Shown here: positions 30,072 through 40,940 of the stretch, piece by piece | Position numbering within the stretch: position 1 is the first letter of the stretch | How the letters are laid out: every line of letters begins with the position of its first letter | Assembly (NCBI GenBank): GCA_937625935.1 | Contig: OW569364.1 | Location: 124,001 to 188,000, forward strand | DNA length: 64,000 nucleotides | Source: Tetramitus jugosus | Lineage: Eukaryota; Heterolobosea; Eutetramitea; Acrasida; Vahlkampfiidae | Reading direction: 5' to 3' | Position numbers and translations under genes: made by a program | The notes under the pieces: generated by a model | Seen by the model: the letters and a program-made list of their open reading frames with translations, nothing else | Told to the model about the DNA's origin: nothing | The model's database searches: none

Positions 30072-31274
30072 CTAATAGTTAACAGTTTTCTTGATCAATT
30101 CAAAGTTCTTAACAGCGTCAGGAACGTAGAACTTTTCGTGAACAAGTGGGAATGGAGTATCGAGACCGCACACTCTCATCACTGGTGCCTCCAAGTGCAA
30201 GAAGCACTTTTCTTGAATCGTAGCAGCGACTTCAGCACCGAATCCACCAGTCAATGGAGCTTCATGACTAATCAGACATCTTCCAGTCTTGTGAACAGAG
30301 TTGACAACAGTTTCCACATCCCATGGCAAAATAGTTCTCAAATCAATCAATTCACAGTCAATTCCAATCTCAGCAGCCATTGCACATGCCTTCTCAAGCA
30401 CATACATTTGACTTCCCCAACCAATGATGGTAATGTCCTTACCCTCCTTGATCACTTCAGCCTTACCAATTGGCAGTGTGTAGTCACCGACTGGAACTTT
30501 GCACTCGGAGCTACGATACAAAATCTTTGGCTCAAAGAAAATGACAGGGTTAGGATCACGGATGGAAGCCAACAAGAGACCCTTTGCCTGCAATGGATTT
30601 CTAGGGATCACAACCTTCAAACCAGGCGTATGTGCAAAATAGGCTTCAGGACTCTGAGAGTGATAATGACCACCATGACCCACAGCAGAGCATGGAGATC
30701 GGAATGTTAATCCTCCGACATTGAACAAATTTCCGCTTCTGTATCTGTATTTGGCCGCCTCATTTACGATTTGATCAAAAGCAGGGAAAATATAATCAGC
30801 AAATTGAATCTCAGCGACTGGTGTATAGCCCAGAGCTGCCATACCAATTGCAAATCCAGCAATGCCTTGCTCCGACAGCGGAGTATTAAAAACTCTATTT
30901 TTTCCGTGCTTCTCTAGCAAGTCAACAGTACAACGGAACACGCCTCCAAATGCGACATCCTCTCCAAAAACAGCAGTCTTTTCATCAGTGTCCATTGCAA
31001 TTTTCAATGCATCATTGACAGCTGTACAAAGATTGATTTCTCTAGAGTTTTGAGCTTCGACATCAATCTCTGACTTGGTGTAGTTGTAGACGAGCTTTGG
31101 TGTAAAATGTTTGGAGGTGTACTTGCTCACGTCAACCTTTTGATTGTCGAGCGTTGAGCGAGCCGTGTAGACCATGCATCTCTTTTGTTGTTGTTTTTGT
31201 TGTTGTTGTTGTTGGAAAAGAGATTTGATGCAGGTGTTGACAAGGGTCCTGTTGTTCTTCTTGTTGATCATCAT
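30072..31274 (-). CDS. BCKDHB: Branched-chain 2-oxoacid dehydrogenase E1 beta subunit
   Basis: The 400-residue protein carries a mitochondrial presequence of about 50 residues containing a Gln run. The E1-beta fold follows, with [47 protein letters not shown] and [15 protein letters not shown]. The GGVFRCT and HYHSQSPE elements separate BCKDHB from the pyruvate dehydrogenase beta subunit. Together with E1 alpha it decarboxylates the 2-oxoacids of Val, Leu and Ile using thiamine diphosphate. Length is normal for the family. The Gln run is encoded by a TTG/CAA repeat on the plus strand. Confidence 0.95.
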   Translation of the reverse strand: MMINKKNNRTLVNTCIKSLFQQQQQQKQQQKRCMVYTARSTLDNQKVDVSKYTSKHFTPKLVYNYTKSEIDVEAQNSREINLCTAVNDALKIAMDTDEKTAVFGEDVAFGGVFRCTVDLLEKHGKNRVFNTPLSEQGIAGFAIGMAALGYTPVAEIQFADYIFPAFDQIVNEAAKYRYRSGNLFNVGGLTFRSPCSAVGHGGHYHSQSPEAYFAHTPGLKVVIPRNPLQAKGLLLASIRDPNPVIFFEPKILYRSSECKVPVGDYTLPIGKAEVIKEGKDITIIGWGSQMYVLEKACAMAAEIGIDCELIDLRTILPWDVETVVNSVHKTGRCLISHEAPLTGGFGAEVAATIQEKCFLHLEAPVMRVCGLDTPFPLVHEKFYVPDAVKNFELIKKTVNY

Positions 31275-31869
31275 TATCGTTATTTTTTGGTGGTGTTGTG
31301 AACGTGTGAACGTGTGTTTGTTTTGATGTCGATGCTCTCTGGCTTTTTTTTTCCCCCAAGATTGATTTGTGTGATATCAATGACGATGCGACGTGTGTGA
31401 ACAACAGGGTGTTGGCCCAATATTTTTCGATGACGGGAAAATCTAATCGACTGATTACAATTGAAGGGACTTTTTGCTCCTCAACAACAAGTTGGGTGGT
31501 AAAAGGCACCACTGGTACCGAACTCTTTAATCATACGCACTTGATCCAGGGCCGATGGTATGTCAAATCTCACATATATGTGTATAGATCGATAATGGAA
31601 TTGAGTGTTTTGGTCAACTGGGCAGTTCATCCAATGACCAGCCCCTTTTTCGACATGAACAACTTCCTTCGTGTTCAACAGATTTTTTATTCAACTAACT
31701 GCAATAAAAAATGAATCTAATTTATTATGAACTGTTGCTACACTTACCAGGACAGAAGAATATCTCAACTTGACCCAGTTCAATACCCCAACCCTATCAT
31801 TGATTTGACTACAAACACAGAACCCGTGATGAAAACGGTTTGCTGTTAAAATGTTATACCACGGGAAGT
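31275..31869. other. Spacer between BCKDHB and the dynamin-like gene
   Basis: About 600 bases separate the start of BCKDHB from the end of the dynamin-like gene. Short ORFs on both strands show no protein-like features. I see no RNA gene or repeat beyond short TTG and T runs. Confidence 0.5.
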
Positions 31870-33830
31870 CTACAAGATTTCTGGATACTTCTTCTTCAAC
31901 TCCATCAAGCCATTCTTCTTTCTTTCCCAGTATGGTTTCTGGTCATGGTAGAAATCATATTTCGCTCTTTTTTCTCTGTCGTAGTAAACTCCCAGAGCCA
32001 TCTTGTGTGGGTTGAATGTCTCGGCCAAGTTGTAAGTTCCTTCCAACAGGATACGATGCAATAATGCAGGCACCATCTCCGTCAGAAGATATGCAAGAGT
32101 TGAAATCTGGCCAATGACAATCTCCATCACCTCTGAAAGCCTCTTTTTTTTGTCAAGAGGTTCTTCTGCAATGGTCTTGCCAAACTCCAAAATTGCATTT
32201 CCATACACCTTTTGATCCGGACTTGAATGATTTAATTCATTGATGAATTGTTTGAATTCTGCTGATTCTCGATTCATGGTTTCATAACTCATGCGATAAG
32301 CTCGAGTAGTATACAACGAGTATCGGATGCTAATGAAATTGTAATTTCCTGGAAAGATGGTGTTCTCTGAAGCTTTGAACATAGTCTCGACAATACTCTT
32401 GACATTCTCAAATTGTTTTGTATAGGAGCTCTCTGCTTCATCACACCTAAGCCTGGCGAGGAAGTAAGCTTTGAAATCTTGATCTTCTTTACCCACATCC
32501 GTGTTGCTTTCTACATAATTTCTCAAAAGTTCCATTGAACCCTTAAACTTTTCTTGGAGGAATTCCATTGTATCCTTGTGAAGTCTCATTCTGGGTTCGA
32601 CAAGTAGTTTTCTCGGGAGATCGGTGGTAACTCCAACCGACTTCTCTATTCCACCTGATTGTCGCGCATTTGCATCCACCAATTTATAGTACTCATGGAA
32701 TGGCTGTGTCAAGATAACACGGCCGAGTATACCTGAAACAATTTTTTCATACTCATCCTTTAACAAAGTAGCAAAGATATCTTGTCCTAAAAGTCCACCC
32801 TTGATACTAGTTGAAACCTTCTCAATGAAGGGAATGTAACCTGAAGATGAAAAGGGAACAAATTGAGGTTCATTGTCCAAGAGTGCGGTAACTTCCGTTA
32901 AGGATTTCTTAATAGTATCTCTAAACTTATCTCCTCTTAGTAGATCCTTCATCTTGAAGATCAACTCATTAGCCAGATACTGTCTGAGTTGGTCAATGCC
33001 CAACTTCTTCTCTTCAACACAATGACCTAACAAGTTCTTTAGCTGTGTGGCCTCATACTCTCCAATTTCTTTGAACGAAGCTTCCTTATCGTCAGACTTG
33101 TTGATCACTCCAAACCAGCGCAAACCAAAGCCATCCTTTCCATTTAAAATGTTCTCAGCAACTTCAGCATTGCTACCTTCGTCAATCTTAGTGATAACTC
33201 CGACCACTCTGCTCTTCCAGCGCTCTCCCACCACTTCCTTTACAAAGTCATTGTTTTTCTATAAATTTCATTCAAAGCTTTACGCTTTTTGTCGATGTTG
33301 TTGTAGCCAGGAACATCTGTAAATGAGAGACTGACCTTGAACTCGTTGGATTCCACTAGAATCTTGATAGACTCAGATGAAAAATCGCCTTTGTTAAGTG
33401 TTTGATTGCGAGTCTTACGTCTCTTGTTGATGTCCTCCACAATCGTGGTGACCTCATCTCTCATTTCCTCAGGTGAATCATACTCTTTCCATACAGCTGA
33501 CCCAAAAGAGTATTGTTCAATCTTGATAGATTTTGACTTTTCTTCATCCCTTAATCTCTCTTGCTCTTCATAACTAATAGATAGCTTGAATTTTCCCTCG
33601 AGAGAAGGATTGTTCAAAACAGTGACTTCAATTGGACATTTAGTGCAAACACCGTTCTTCACAGGAAGAATGTTCATTCCAATAATTCTGGAGAGCAGGG
33701 AAGATTTTCCACTATTCTCAGCTCCGAGTACGACGATTGATGGTACCTTGAGGTCATGTTGCATATCAGCGGATAGGTGCTCCTTGAAATCTGCGAGAAG
33801 TCGAATCAAGTGGGTGTCTTGTAATTCCAT
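31870..33830 (-). pseudogene. Dynamin-like large GTPase gene, disrupted in the G domain
   Basis: The first frame (33830-33240) holds the P-loop GAENSGKSS, switch-I-like PIEVTV and DVPGYN. It then stops after YRKTMTL. The second frame begins at about 33252 and reads NNDFVKEVVGERWKSRVVG into the TKID motif, then the helical stalk to 31870. The two frames abut with no room for an intron. The strand and helix normally found between DxPG and TKxD (about 30-50 residues) are missing. So there appears to be an internal deletion that also shifts the frame. The rest of the sequence is well preserved, so decay would be recent. An assembly error at this spot is possible. Confidence 0.65.
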
Positions 33831-34542
33831 GTTGTTTTGATTAATCAGTGGGATTAGGTTTGTTTTTGCTTTGTTGTTGGGAAGAAAGAAAGAACCTTTT
33901 GCTTTTAAAGTGTTGTAAATGAGAAACCGTTGCAGGACGGTCCAGGTCGTATATTTACGATTTTTTCGTTTCCTGCAAGTAGCGCGTCGTCACAACGCAT
34001 CCGACAACTCCAATTCTCCCGTTCGGTACAAACAAATCAATTTACAATTAAGTTATTATTCGATTTTCACCTTCACTTTTTACAACGCACATCACAGTAA
34101 TGTAGCAAGTACTGCATTCCCAGAGAGGCAACCTTGCTCCTCCGAGTTGTACAACTCGTTTGCTGATGGCATAACGGTTTCGTTATCCACGTGGATCGCA
34201 TCTCAGAAAGGCGTCAGCCACATGCGGAAGACTCCTCGGGCGGCGAGATAATTTTCCACGCGTCGGGCTTCCAGTTTGGACGGGCGATCGCCCAGATTGA
34301 AGTGTGGTGCATCTTCAGAAGGGGAACATGATTTATTTTTAATGTTGTAACAGCCCTCAACGAATTTTGAGGTGTGGGAGAACCCCCCATTATAAATAAG
34401 AGGTTTAGAAAGTTGTCTTGGGTTGAAGAATTAGTCAAAGTTGCATAAGTCGTCCTACAGCATAATCAAAGCTCACTTGTCTCTGATCCCTTCATTCGCT
34501 TGATCCAATCCTTTTCTCTCAACCACCCTCTTTTCTCTCACA
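33831..34542. other. Long divergent spacer with clustered palindromes
   Basis: This 712-base gap has no convincing ORF. Between 34143 and 34293 there are four separate palindromes or hairpins: a 16-base CGAGTTGTACAACTCG, ATAACG-gttt-CGTTAT, CCACGTGG and the 12-base GGGCGATCGCCC. The stretch is also richer in CpG than its surroundings. It could be a shared regulatory region or an unrecognised structured RNA. Confidence 0.45.
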
Positions 34543-35469
34543 ATGAACTGCTCACAACAAGATGTTGCCTCCATTATCGCCAAAGTCGTCTTTTGCTCTG
34601 CTACGAGCATTGAAACACGAAAGTTTGCCGTCCACAACAAGGATTTTAAAAACTTTTGTGCTCTAGTTCATGAGAGCTTACAGTATTATTCTGACTCCAC
34701 AATGTCCTATTACGGTGATGAGTCCATTGAAATGTTTTATCAAAGTGTTGAGTCCAATCAATGGGTTCACTTTGATTGTGAATCACAGTGGGAGCAAGCA
34801 AAGGAAATGTTTGCGCCCACTAATCGTAAAAGCTCTGTTGATGCACCTCATAATGAAACAGCTGCATCAACATTAGAAAAAGAAGAAGAAGGCAAAAGCT
34901 CAAAGAGCACAAACCACAAAAAAACTAAGAAATCATCCTCGTCTTGTCGTTCTCTGAAGATTAAAGTTCAACTCTATGATAAATGTGTAGATATTAAGCA
35001 GCACTGTTCACTGAACAGTAGAAACTCCAACTGTAGCAGCAGCAGCTCAAACAGATCGAGTTCTAAAAGACATTCTAGGTCTGCTCCCAGTGCTCTCTAC
35101 TTTGCTCCTACAAAGCAAGAGCTAACCGTGTCGTTTTCAAATTTTGAAGATTTGAAACGTATCATGGAAGAGAGAAATAAAGCTGAGGCAGCAGAAGCTG
35201 AACAACTGGAGAAGAATATTTCTTCCTCTCAGAAGACTAGTGTAAATAGACGGAAAAAGCACTCATCCTCCCGTTCCAGTGGAGATGAATCAACAAAGAA
35301 GAAGAAGAGAACGGAGACGACAACTTTGTCGCCAAAGAGCAGAAAATCTTCCCGTACGGAAGCAACTTCCTGTGCTTTGCAACAACAGTCATCATCTTTC
35401 CATTTCTCTGACTTGTGGGGAGAATGTAATAATTGGGCTGGGCACTCAAACACCTCATCAATTATTTGA
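34543..35469 (+). CDS. PB1-like domain protein with Ser-rich region
   Basis: The 308-residue protein has a likely N-terminal PB1-type fold (residues about 10-90): a first strand IAKVVFC, KFAVHNKDFKNFCALV, an acidic middle with YYGDESIEMFY, and a closing WEQAKEM helix. After that, Ser/Lys/Arg-rich low-complexity tracts alternate with short ordered stretches such as LKIKVQLYDKC and LTVSFSNFEDLKRIMEER. PB1 domains pair with other PB1 domains in signalling scaffolds. The assignment rests on spacing and not on a strict motif. No other function is suggested. Confidence 0.6.
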   Translation: MNCSQQDVASIIAKVVFCSATSIETRKFAVHNKDFKNFCALVHESLQYYSDSTMSYYGDESIEMFYQSVESNQWVHFDCESQWEQAKEMFAPTNRKSSVDAPHNETAASTLEKEEEGKSSKSTNHKKTKKSSSSCRSLKIKVQLYDKCVDIKQHCSLNSRNSNCSSSSSNRSSSKRHSRSAPSALYFAPTKQELTVSFSNFEDLKRIMEERNKAEAAEAEQLEKNISSSQKTSVNRRKKHSSSRSSGDESTKKKKRTETTTLSPKSRKSSRTEATSCALQQQSSSFHFSDLWGECNNWAGHSNTSSII

Positions 35470-35572
35470 GATATTTTTTATTAAATCAACGGACACAATT
35501 TTGCTAAGAAGATGACAACCGTTTGTTTATTCTTTTCAAACTCGTTTTGGTGGCACCGCCGGTTGTAAGCAG

Positions 35573-36013
35573 TCAAGAGGACACACCACCAGTGGCATTA
35601 TCCTCTCCGAACATATTTCTGGCTGCTAAAGCGACACACAACTTACGACCACCTAATTCTCGATCATTCAAGTTTTTCACTGCACTCATTGCAGACACTT
35701 CGTCCTTGTATTCACAAAAAGCGTAACCCTTGGACAATCCAGTGAGACGATCACACATGATTCGAAAGTTGACGATAGGACCCACTTCACTAAAGATTTG
35801 CATCAGTTTTTCCTGGGATGAATCAAAGGCAATACTTCCAACTGTGTTGAAAGATTCGAAAAAAAGGGACAGAGAAACAGCAACGAGATCAGTGTTAGTG
35901 TTTTGAGATATGTGAGGACACAGGACATGAGATAAACGTACTAAATACGCACCGAGAGGGTTGATTTTGGTCCATTGTTTTTTCGATAGTGTCGCGGACC
36001 AGTGACAAATCAT
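35573..36013 (-). CDS. CstF64-type RRM protein
   Basis: Exons 36013-35953 and 35841-35573 give 109 residues, separated by a 111-base intron with an unusual GTGCGT donor. The protein is almost only an RRM: PLVGSIAFDSSQEKL, FSEVGPIVNFRIM, DRLTGLSKGYAFCEY and LGGRKLCVALA. The phrase FSEVGP followed by SKGYAFCEY is characteristic of CstF64/CSTF2, which binds GU-rich sequence downstream of polyadenylation sites. The hinge and C-terminal domains of CstF64 are absent here, as in short versions from some protists. The RNP2 strand lacks the usual aromatic residue. Confidence 0.75.
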   Translation of the reverse strand: MICHWSATLSKKQWTKINPLGAYLVRLSHVLCPHISQNTNTDLVAVSLSLFFESFNTVGSIAFDSSQEKLMQIFSEVGPIVNFRIMCDRLTGLSKGYAFCEYKDEVSAMSAVKNLNDRELGGRKLCVALAARNMFGEDNATGGVSS

Positions 36014-36276
36014 TCGCTAACTTCAGACGAATCACCCCAACTACAGTATTGTGCATCTCTTCAGAACATCTTCAACCAGCCATGTTCACCACTTCCAGTT
36101 CTATTGATGTCTTTTCGTTCAGTGCAATCTCCCAAGTGCACCACGCGTGTTTAGCTCTTTAATCGGACAAATTCAATTCAATTATTTTCCACACAACAAA
36201 ACACAACAACAACAACTAACGAACCAACGAACCAACTCAACCCAATCCATCCCACCTCCAAATTCTTACACTTCCA

Positions 36277-37410
36277 ATGACCAACGAACAACAACAACAA
36301 CAATCAGTACCATCCAGCATCTCTGACAGCGTACTCAAAAAATCAAATGATTCCATGATTGACAAATCACACATTATAGAAGGCTTTGATTTCAACAAGG
36401 GCGTCCAATATGATCAAATGTTTGATTCTTACAAGTACATGGGATTCCAAGCGACAAACGTTGGTAGAGCGATTGATCAAATCAATCAAATGATTGACTG
36501 GAGAAATGAAACACAAGAAGAAAATCAAGAAAATCAAGAACAAGAGGAAAAAGATACGAGAAAAGCTTTGGGTCATGAATGCAAAATTTTTCTAGGTTAC
36601 ACATCCAATATGATCTCTTGTGGCATGAGAGAAATTATTCGATTTCTTGTTCAGCACAAAATGGTGGACTGTATCGTGACTACGGCCGGCGGTGTCGAAG
36701 AAGATTTGATCAAGTGTTTGGCCGACACGTACCTCGGAGATTTTAATTTGTCGGGAAAGCAATTGCGCGAAAATGGATTGAACAGAATCGGAAATTTGTT
36801 GGTTCCAAATGACAATTATTGCAAGTTTGAGGATTGGATCAATCCGATATTGGATGAAATGCTAAAGGAACAAAAGGAGAGCAATGGAGAGGTGATTTGG
36901 TCTCCTAGCACCATGATTGCTCGATTCGGAAAGGAAATTAATGATGAGCGCTCCGTTTACTATTGGGCTCAAAAGAATGATATTCCGGTGTTTTGTCCCG
37001 CCATTACCGACGGTTCCATTGGCGACATGATTTATTTCCATTCGTTCAAGAGCCCTGGTTTGATTGTGGATATCGCGAGCGATATCCGATGCATCAACTC
37101 AATGGCCGTTCATGCAAAGAAGACTGGAATGATTATTCTAGGTGGTGGTGTCGTCAAGCATCACATTTGCAATGCAAACTTGATGAGAAACGGAGCTGAT
37201 TTCTCAGTGTTTATCAACACTGGTGTCGAGTTTGACGGCAGTGATACAGGTGCTCATCCAGATGAGGCAGTGAGCTGGGGTAAGATTAGAGCGGGATCCA
37301 CCGCGATTAAGGTTCACGGAGAAGCCACGCTCATCTTCCCCATTATCGTTGGACAGACATTTGCTAAAAAGTATCACCAATTGCAACAGCAAAAGCAACA
37401 ACAACAGTAA
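36277..37410 (+). CDS. DHPS: Deoxyhypusine synthase
   Basis: The 377-residue protein has the full family layout. It includes VVRG-like [46 protein letters not shown], the NAD-contacting [28 protein letters not shown] with the catalytic lysine, and [14 protein letters not shown]. The enzyme transfers the aminobutyl group of spermidine to one lysine of eIF5A, the first step of hypusine formation. An acidic Gln/Glu-rich insertion sits at about residues 78-95. The C-terminus ends in a Gln/Lys run. No intron is needed. Confidence 0.96.
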   Translation: MTNEQQQQQSVPSSISDSVLKKSNDSMIDKSHIIEGFDFNKGVQYDQMFDSYKYMGFQATNVGRAIDQINQMIDWRNETQEENQENQEQEEKDTRKALGHECKIFLGYTSNMISCGMREIIRFLVQHKMVDCIVTTAGGVEEDLIKCLADTYLGDFNLSGKQLRENGLNRIGNLLVPNDNYCKFEDWINPILDEMLKEQKESNGEVIWSPSTMIARFGKEINDERSVYYWAQKNDIPVFCPAITDGSIGDMIYFHSFKSPGLIVDIASDIRCINSMAVHAKKTGMIILGGGVVKHHICNANLMRNGADFSVFINTGVEFDGSDTGAHPDEAVSWGKIRAGSTAIKVHGEATLIFPIIVGQTFAKKYHQLQQQKQQQQ

Positions 37411-37512
37411 AAAGCTAGCTCTCTCCCTCACGCATTCAATCAAAAACAACAATCCTCTTCAATTTACGGTATTTTTTCCTTGCTTTTTATTGACTAACAA
37501 AGGCCTTTGTTT

Positions 37513-38053
37513 TTACTCAGAGTGTTCAAAATCAATGACAGCTCTAATGAATGAATACAAATAGAATCCAAACAACAGCACATAATACACAATGTGTACA
37601 ATGGATTCAGTCTTCCTGGCCTTGACTTCCTTGTACATTTCAGTTGGATCAATCTGATAGCTCTTGTCCAAGTATCGCTTCAAGTGATAGGCAAACACTG
37701 GCAAGTTCAACACGAGTGCGACCCATGTGCTTGGCAAAAAGACTGCCAAGATCAACATGAGAACAATGTGAGAAATGTACTCAATTTTGAGCATTGTGTT
37801 CACTGTTCTGCTCAATGACAAGCTACTGATTTGACTGTTTTCAAATTCAAGGAACGTAATCAACTATTTGTGTTCATGTGTGATGAAACGAGAGATGACA
37901 ATTTTCATGTTAGCTTTTTGATCAATCGACAAAAAAACAAGAGAAAAAAAGCTTTGCAATGTGTGAATAAGGGTGGCTACGTACGTAAATTCCGTTCAGG
38001 AATGGGTGGACAATGCTGAACAACCACACGAGCAGCCATAGTATGAAAATCAT
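37513..38053 (-). CDS. Cornichon family cargo receptor
   Basis: Exons 38053-37985 and 37863-37513 join in phase to 139 residues, the usual length. Exon 1 gives the first membrane span (ILWLLVWLFSIVHPFLNGIY). Exon 2 begins LITFLEFENSQ and continues with the conserved MLKIEYISH, then LPSTWVALVLNLPVFAYHL and two further spans. Cornichon proteins help load transmembrane cargo into COPII vesicles at the ER. The short exon 1 ATG is in a different frame from a nearby ATG that gives no cornichon sequence. The intron has a GTACGT donor and TAG acceptor. Confidence 0.88.
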
Positions 38054-38309
38054 TTTTTTTTGTTATTGTTGGTGATGTTGTTGCTTTTTGTTGATTTTTT
38101 TTGATCGCGGCCAACAAATGAAAACGAAAAATTCGATGACAAATTCTGAGCTGTGTCGAGGAAACTATTGGAAGAATAGATATTTTTAGCAGTTTTGACC
38201 AAGTGTTCTTGGGTGAAGGAAAGAGTACGACGTCACTTGTTAAATGCTTTGAGTAATACAGTGAGAGTTTATTCTATACATGAATTAGTTTTGTTTGATG
38301 TTGGTCAAA

Positions 38310-39470
38310 TTACCAATCACCATCTCTCACTTCATTCTTATTATAGTACAATGACTTGACTTGTGAAGATGCAAGAGAAATCGATGAGTCATCTTGTTGT
38401 GGCCAGGCATACTTGTTTTTGTCCATTTCACTCACTGACTTGACTTGATTCAGTATGTTGGATTGAGCAATGCTCTGTTGGGGTGACCCATTGTAAATGT
38501 CGAACCATGGATAACCATAGGAGGAGTAAGTTTGAGCTGAAATAGGAGTTGGCGGTGCCTTCTTTCCAGTAATTTGCTCGTACATCTCACTGTTCACTAT
38601 CCGTACAAATACTCTAGCAAAGCATGTTTGATCCCAGAATTGCAAGCCATATTCATCCTTTGTGATCTCTTGCTTCATGCTACCACCTGCAGATAATGAC
38701 ATTTCCTTTGCTTCCTGGACAGGAGCTTTTTCACATCGTCTAGAGGAGTTTCGAGGTACTGACTGTGACAATTCAGATTCACACTTGGCACTTGAGGAGA
38801 ATGACTGAGTTAGTTTTGGAGCGGAGAAGACCATAGAGCTTGACACACTCTTCTTCTTCATCATTGGATGAGATGGTTTGTCGAAAGCAGCAATTCTCCT
38901 TGGAGGGAACTTTTTCAATCTCTCACTTTCCTTGCTATCGAATACCATTAGCTGAACACCACCAAACTTGTCCTCTCCTGTGACTTGAGCTTCTACGCTA
39001 TACCCTGATCCTAATGGCATGGCCACAAATTGCTTGATAGTTCCTTTTCCACCTGCATTAATTCCATCGAGCCATGGTTGCTTTGGAATGGTCACATAAT
39101 CTTCACTCTCCAATTGATTGGTCCATGGTTTTCCATTAATTGCACTCACCTTGCCTACTGCAATTTTCATAGCTTTTGGGCGATCTGTTTTCCCTTGAAA
39201 CTGCATCCACATTGCCTCTCTCTGATGCATTGGGAAGAAGATACCACCTGTCCTCTTCCACTCTTCAGGAACTCTGTCCAAGTAATCATCTACCTTGCAA
39301 ATGGGAAAGTGTCCAAGTGAAGGAGGGAGAGGATACACTTTACCGTCATCTGGAATTCTCAAGGTTCGATGAAAGAGGATTGAGCAAGAGTTGAAGTCAT
39401 TGCCCATTTCCTTGATAATCAGGTGGTCTCCTGTGACTTCGACTGTTAATTTCTTATTATTGTTCATCAT
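38310..39470 (-). CDS. Conserved protein of unknown function (RTLRIPDDGK family)
   Basis: The 386-residue protein has a well-ordered N-terminal 210 residues. Stretches include FHRTLRIPDDGKVYPLPPSL, GGIFFPMHQREAMWMQF, KIAVGKVSAINGKPW, KQPWLDGINAG and FVAMPLGSGYSVEAQVTG. I recall similar proteins in bacteria and fungi with no assigned function. The middle (about 215-275) is a Ser/Lys linker. A second block at about 285-345 (FWDQTCFARVFVRIVN, then YGYPWFDIYNG) resembles a C-terminal module of the same family. No active-site motif is recognised. Confidence 0.75.
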   Translation of the reverse strand: MMNNNKKLTVEVTGDHLIIKEMGNDFNSCSILFHRTLRIPDDGKVYPLPPSLGHFPICKVDDYLDRVPEEWKRTGGIFFPMHQREAMWMQFQGKTDRPKAMKIAVGKVSAINGKPWTNQLESEDYVTIPKQPWLDGINAGGKGTIKQFVAMPLGSGYSVEAQVTGEDKFGGVQLMVFDSKESERLKKFPPRRIAAFDKPSHPMMKKKSVSSSMVFSAPKLTQSFSSSAKCESELSQSVPRNSSRRCEKAPVQEAKEMSLSAGGSMKQEITKDEYGLQFWDQTCFARVFVRIVNSEMYEQITGKKAPPTPISAQTYSSYGYPWFDIYNGSPQQSIAQSNILNQVKSVSEMDKNKYAWPQQDDSSISLASSQVKSLYYNKNEVRDGDW

Positions 39471-39708
39471 CGTTGGTTCTCTTTACTGTAGTAGTTCTTG
39501 TTGTTGTATTGTTTGAGAATTGCTTGGTGGAAACATCCCTGGTTTTTGAGGGCAGAGCGCAACCAGATCAAAGCTCCTCAGAACTGTAAACACAATGTCT
39601 CGAACCAAAATGTTCGAGGGAGGAGGAGAATTATAAGTTCTGAGCCGGAAACTCGAAAACGAACTCTGGCCAAAGAACAGACATCGAAAAGCAACAAACA
39701 AAAAACAC

Positions 39709-40704
39709 ATGGAACCAACGATGAATGACTCTCCAAACAAAGATTCTCATTCTGAATTGGAAGAAAAACTGGAAGTAGAGGCAGAATTATTGACTCAAAA
39801 CATCTACGAATTGTTGTCATGTGATCTACAAATGTACCTGTTAACATTCTTGACCATGGGGGACCTGTATCAAATCTCATTGAGCTGCAAGCATGGTGAA
39901 TTTTTGGTGTTGAGTGCTGAAGCAGATTGTTTTGTGTGGAAGATGATGGCCCATCACCTCGGTTTCAACAAGCAAGAGACCATTCGATCACTCGTGCAGG
40001 AATTGCACGTCAAAGATGAAGCGCGAGAAGAGCTCGCTTTATTTAATGTCAATGGTGATGCACCACCAAACATGTGGAGAGAATTGGTGCATTCAAACTT
40101 GATCAAATGGGATGCCAATACGAGAACACCGGACTCTGATATCAAAATGCACAATAACGACAAGACTATTTCTTGTGTGAGAGAGAGCAAGTGGGACACT
40201 ATCCGAACCAATAGAAAACTTGAGATGGGGCTTGTTCATGGTTGGGAGTACGCTCTGGATGAACATGACAATGGAGGTTACAATGCCTATCGAATTTTCG
40301 TTGGAATCGAGAGAGGTACTTATGCATTTACTGAAGTGGGGACCGACAAGATTATTGGCTACAGCAGTCAAGGCGTTGGTTACAATATTGGACAACATTC
40401 TGTTCACAGAGAACACTCCTATGGGCTCGATGACAGATCAGTTCTGTATGAAGAGGGTTTCAAGTTCAGTTCAGGTGACACGATTGCTTTCAAATTCGAT
40501 TTGAAGAATTTGAGCACCTCAAACACAGCGACCATGTATCTCTTCAAGAACAATCAATATTTCATGACCATAGCTGACATTCCAACACAAGATATCGTGT
40601 ACTATCCTGCCATTTCCGTCATTGGTTGCCAGAGGGTATCCATTCGAATGAAACGACCATCCACTCTTGACACTACGAACAGGACACAAATCTCACAAAT
40701 CTAG
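39709..40704 (+). CDS. F-box-like and SPRY domain protein
   Basis: The 331-residue protein has an F-box-like helix set near residues 35-60 (LLSCDLQMYLLTFLTMG, then YQISLSCK). A SPRY/B30.2-type region covers about 150-330, with WEYALDEHDNGGYNAYRIFVGIE cut short here to key parts: YRIFVGIERG, GYSSQGVGYNIG, SGDTIAFKFDL and MYLFKNNQYF, YYPAISVIG. SPRY domains bind protein partners, and an F-box would link them to SCF ubiquitin ligases, but the F-box match is loose. A second F-box protein, fused to a Rho-like GTPase, lies 10 kb away. Confidence 0.75.
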   Translation: MEPTMNDSPNKDSHSELEEKLEVEAELLTQNIYELLSCDLQMYLLTFLTMGDLYQISLSCKHGEFLVLSAEADCFVWKMMAHHLGFNKQETIRSLVQELHVKDEAREELALFNVNGDAPPNMWRELVHSNLIKWDANTRTPDSDIKMHNNDKTISCVRESKWDTIRTNRKLEMGLVHGWEYALDEHDNGGYNAYRIFVGIERGTYAFTEVGTDKIIGYSSQGVGYNIGQHSVHREHSYGLDDRSVLYEEGFKFSSGDTIAFKFDLKNLSTSNTATMYLFKNNQYFMTIADIPTQDIVYYPAISVIGCQRVSIRMKRPSTLDTTNRTQISQI

Positions 40705-40903
40705 TCTAATCCAATGAAGTTTCCTGATATCTCCTTTTTTCAGGTCTACCATCGATGTCAACTAATTGATGATCGATGGTCTTCTTTTGGCCTTACTTGT
40801 TTTCCTCGCACTATTCGTCCTAAGCCTACCATTGCGCCACTTCTGATTGTCGAACCAAAGATCCACAGATTTAGCTCTGTGTCTACTCACCTTCATTTGG
40901 CCT

Positions 40904-40940
40904 CAGAAGCGGCCAAAGTATGTGAAAAAACAGGATAGAT
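40904..40940 (+). promoter_or_regulatory. Conserved block upstream of 5S gene copy 1
   Basis: The 37 bases before this 5S gene, from CAGAAGCGGCC to AGGATAGAT, recur before copy 3 with one difference. Sequence further upstream differs between the two loci. This suggests an upstream Pol III promoter element, or the limit of a duplicated unit. Confidence 0.45.

Noticed and set aside
33919-34251. Plus-strand ORF in the divergent spacer
   Set aside because: Amino-acid use is irregular, no family is recognised, and the palindromic stretch runs through it.
40714-40938. Plus-strand ORF before 5S copy 1, sharing its end with an ORF before copy 3
   Set aside because: The shared ending comes from the conserved block upstream of 5S, not from a protein; the remaining parts differ.
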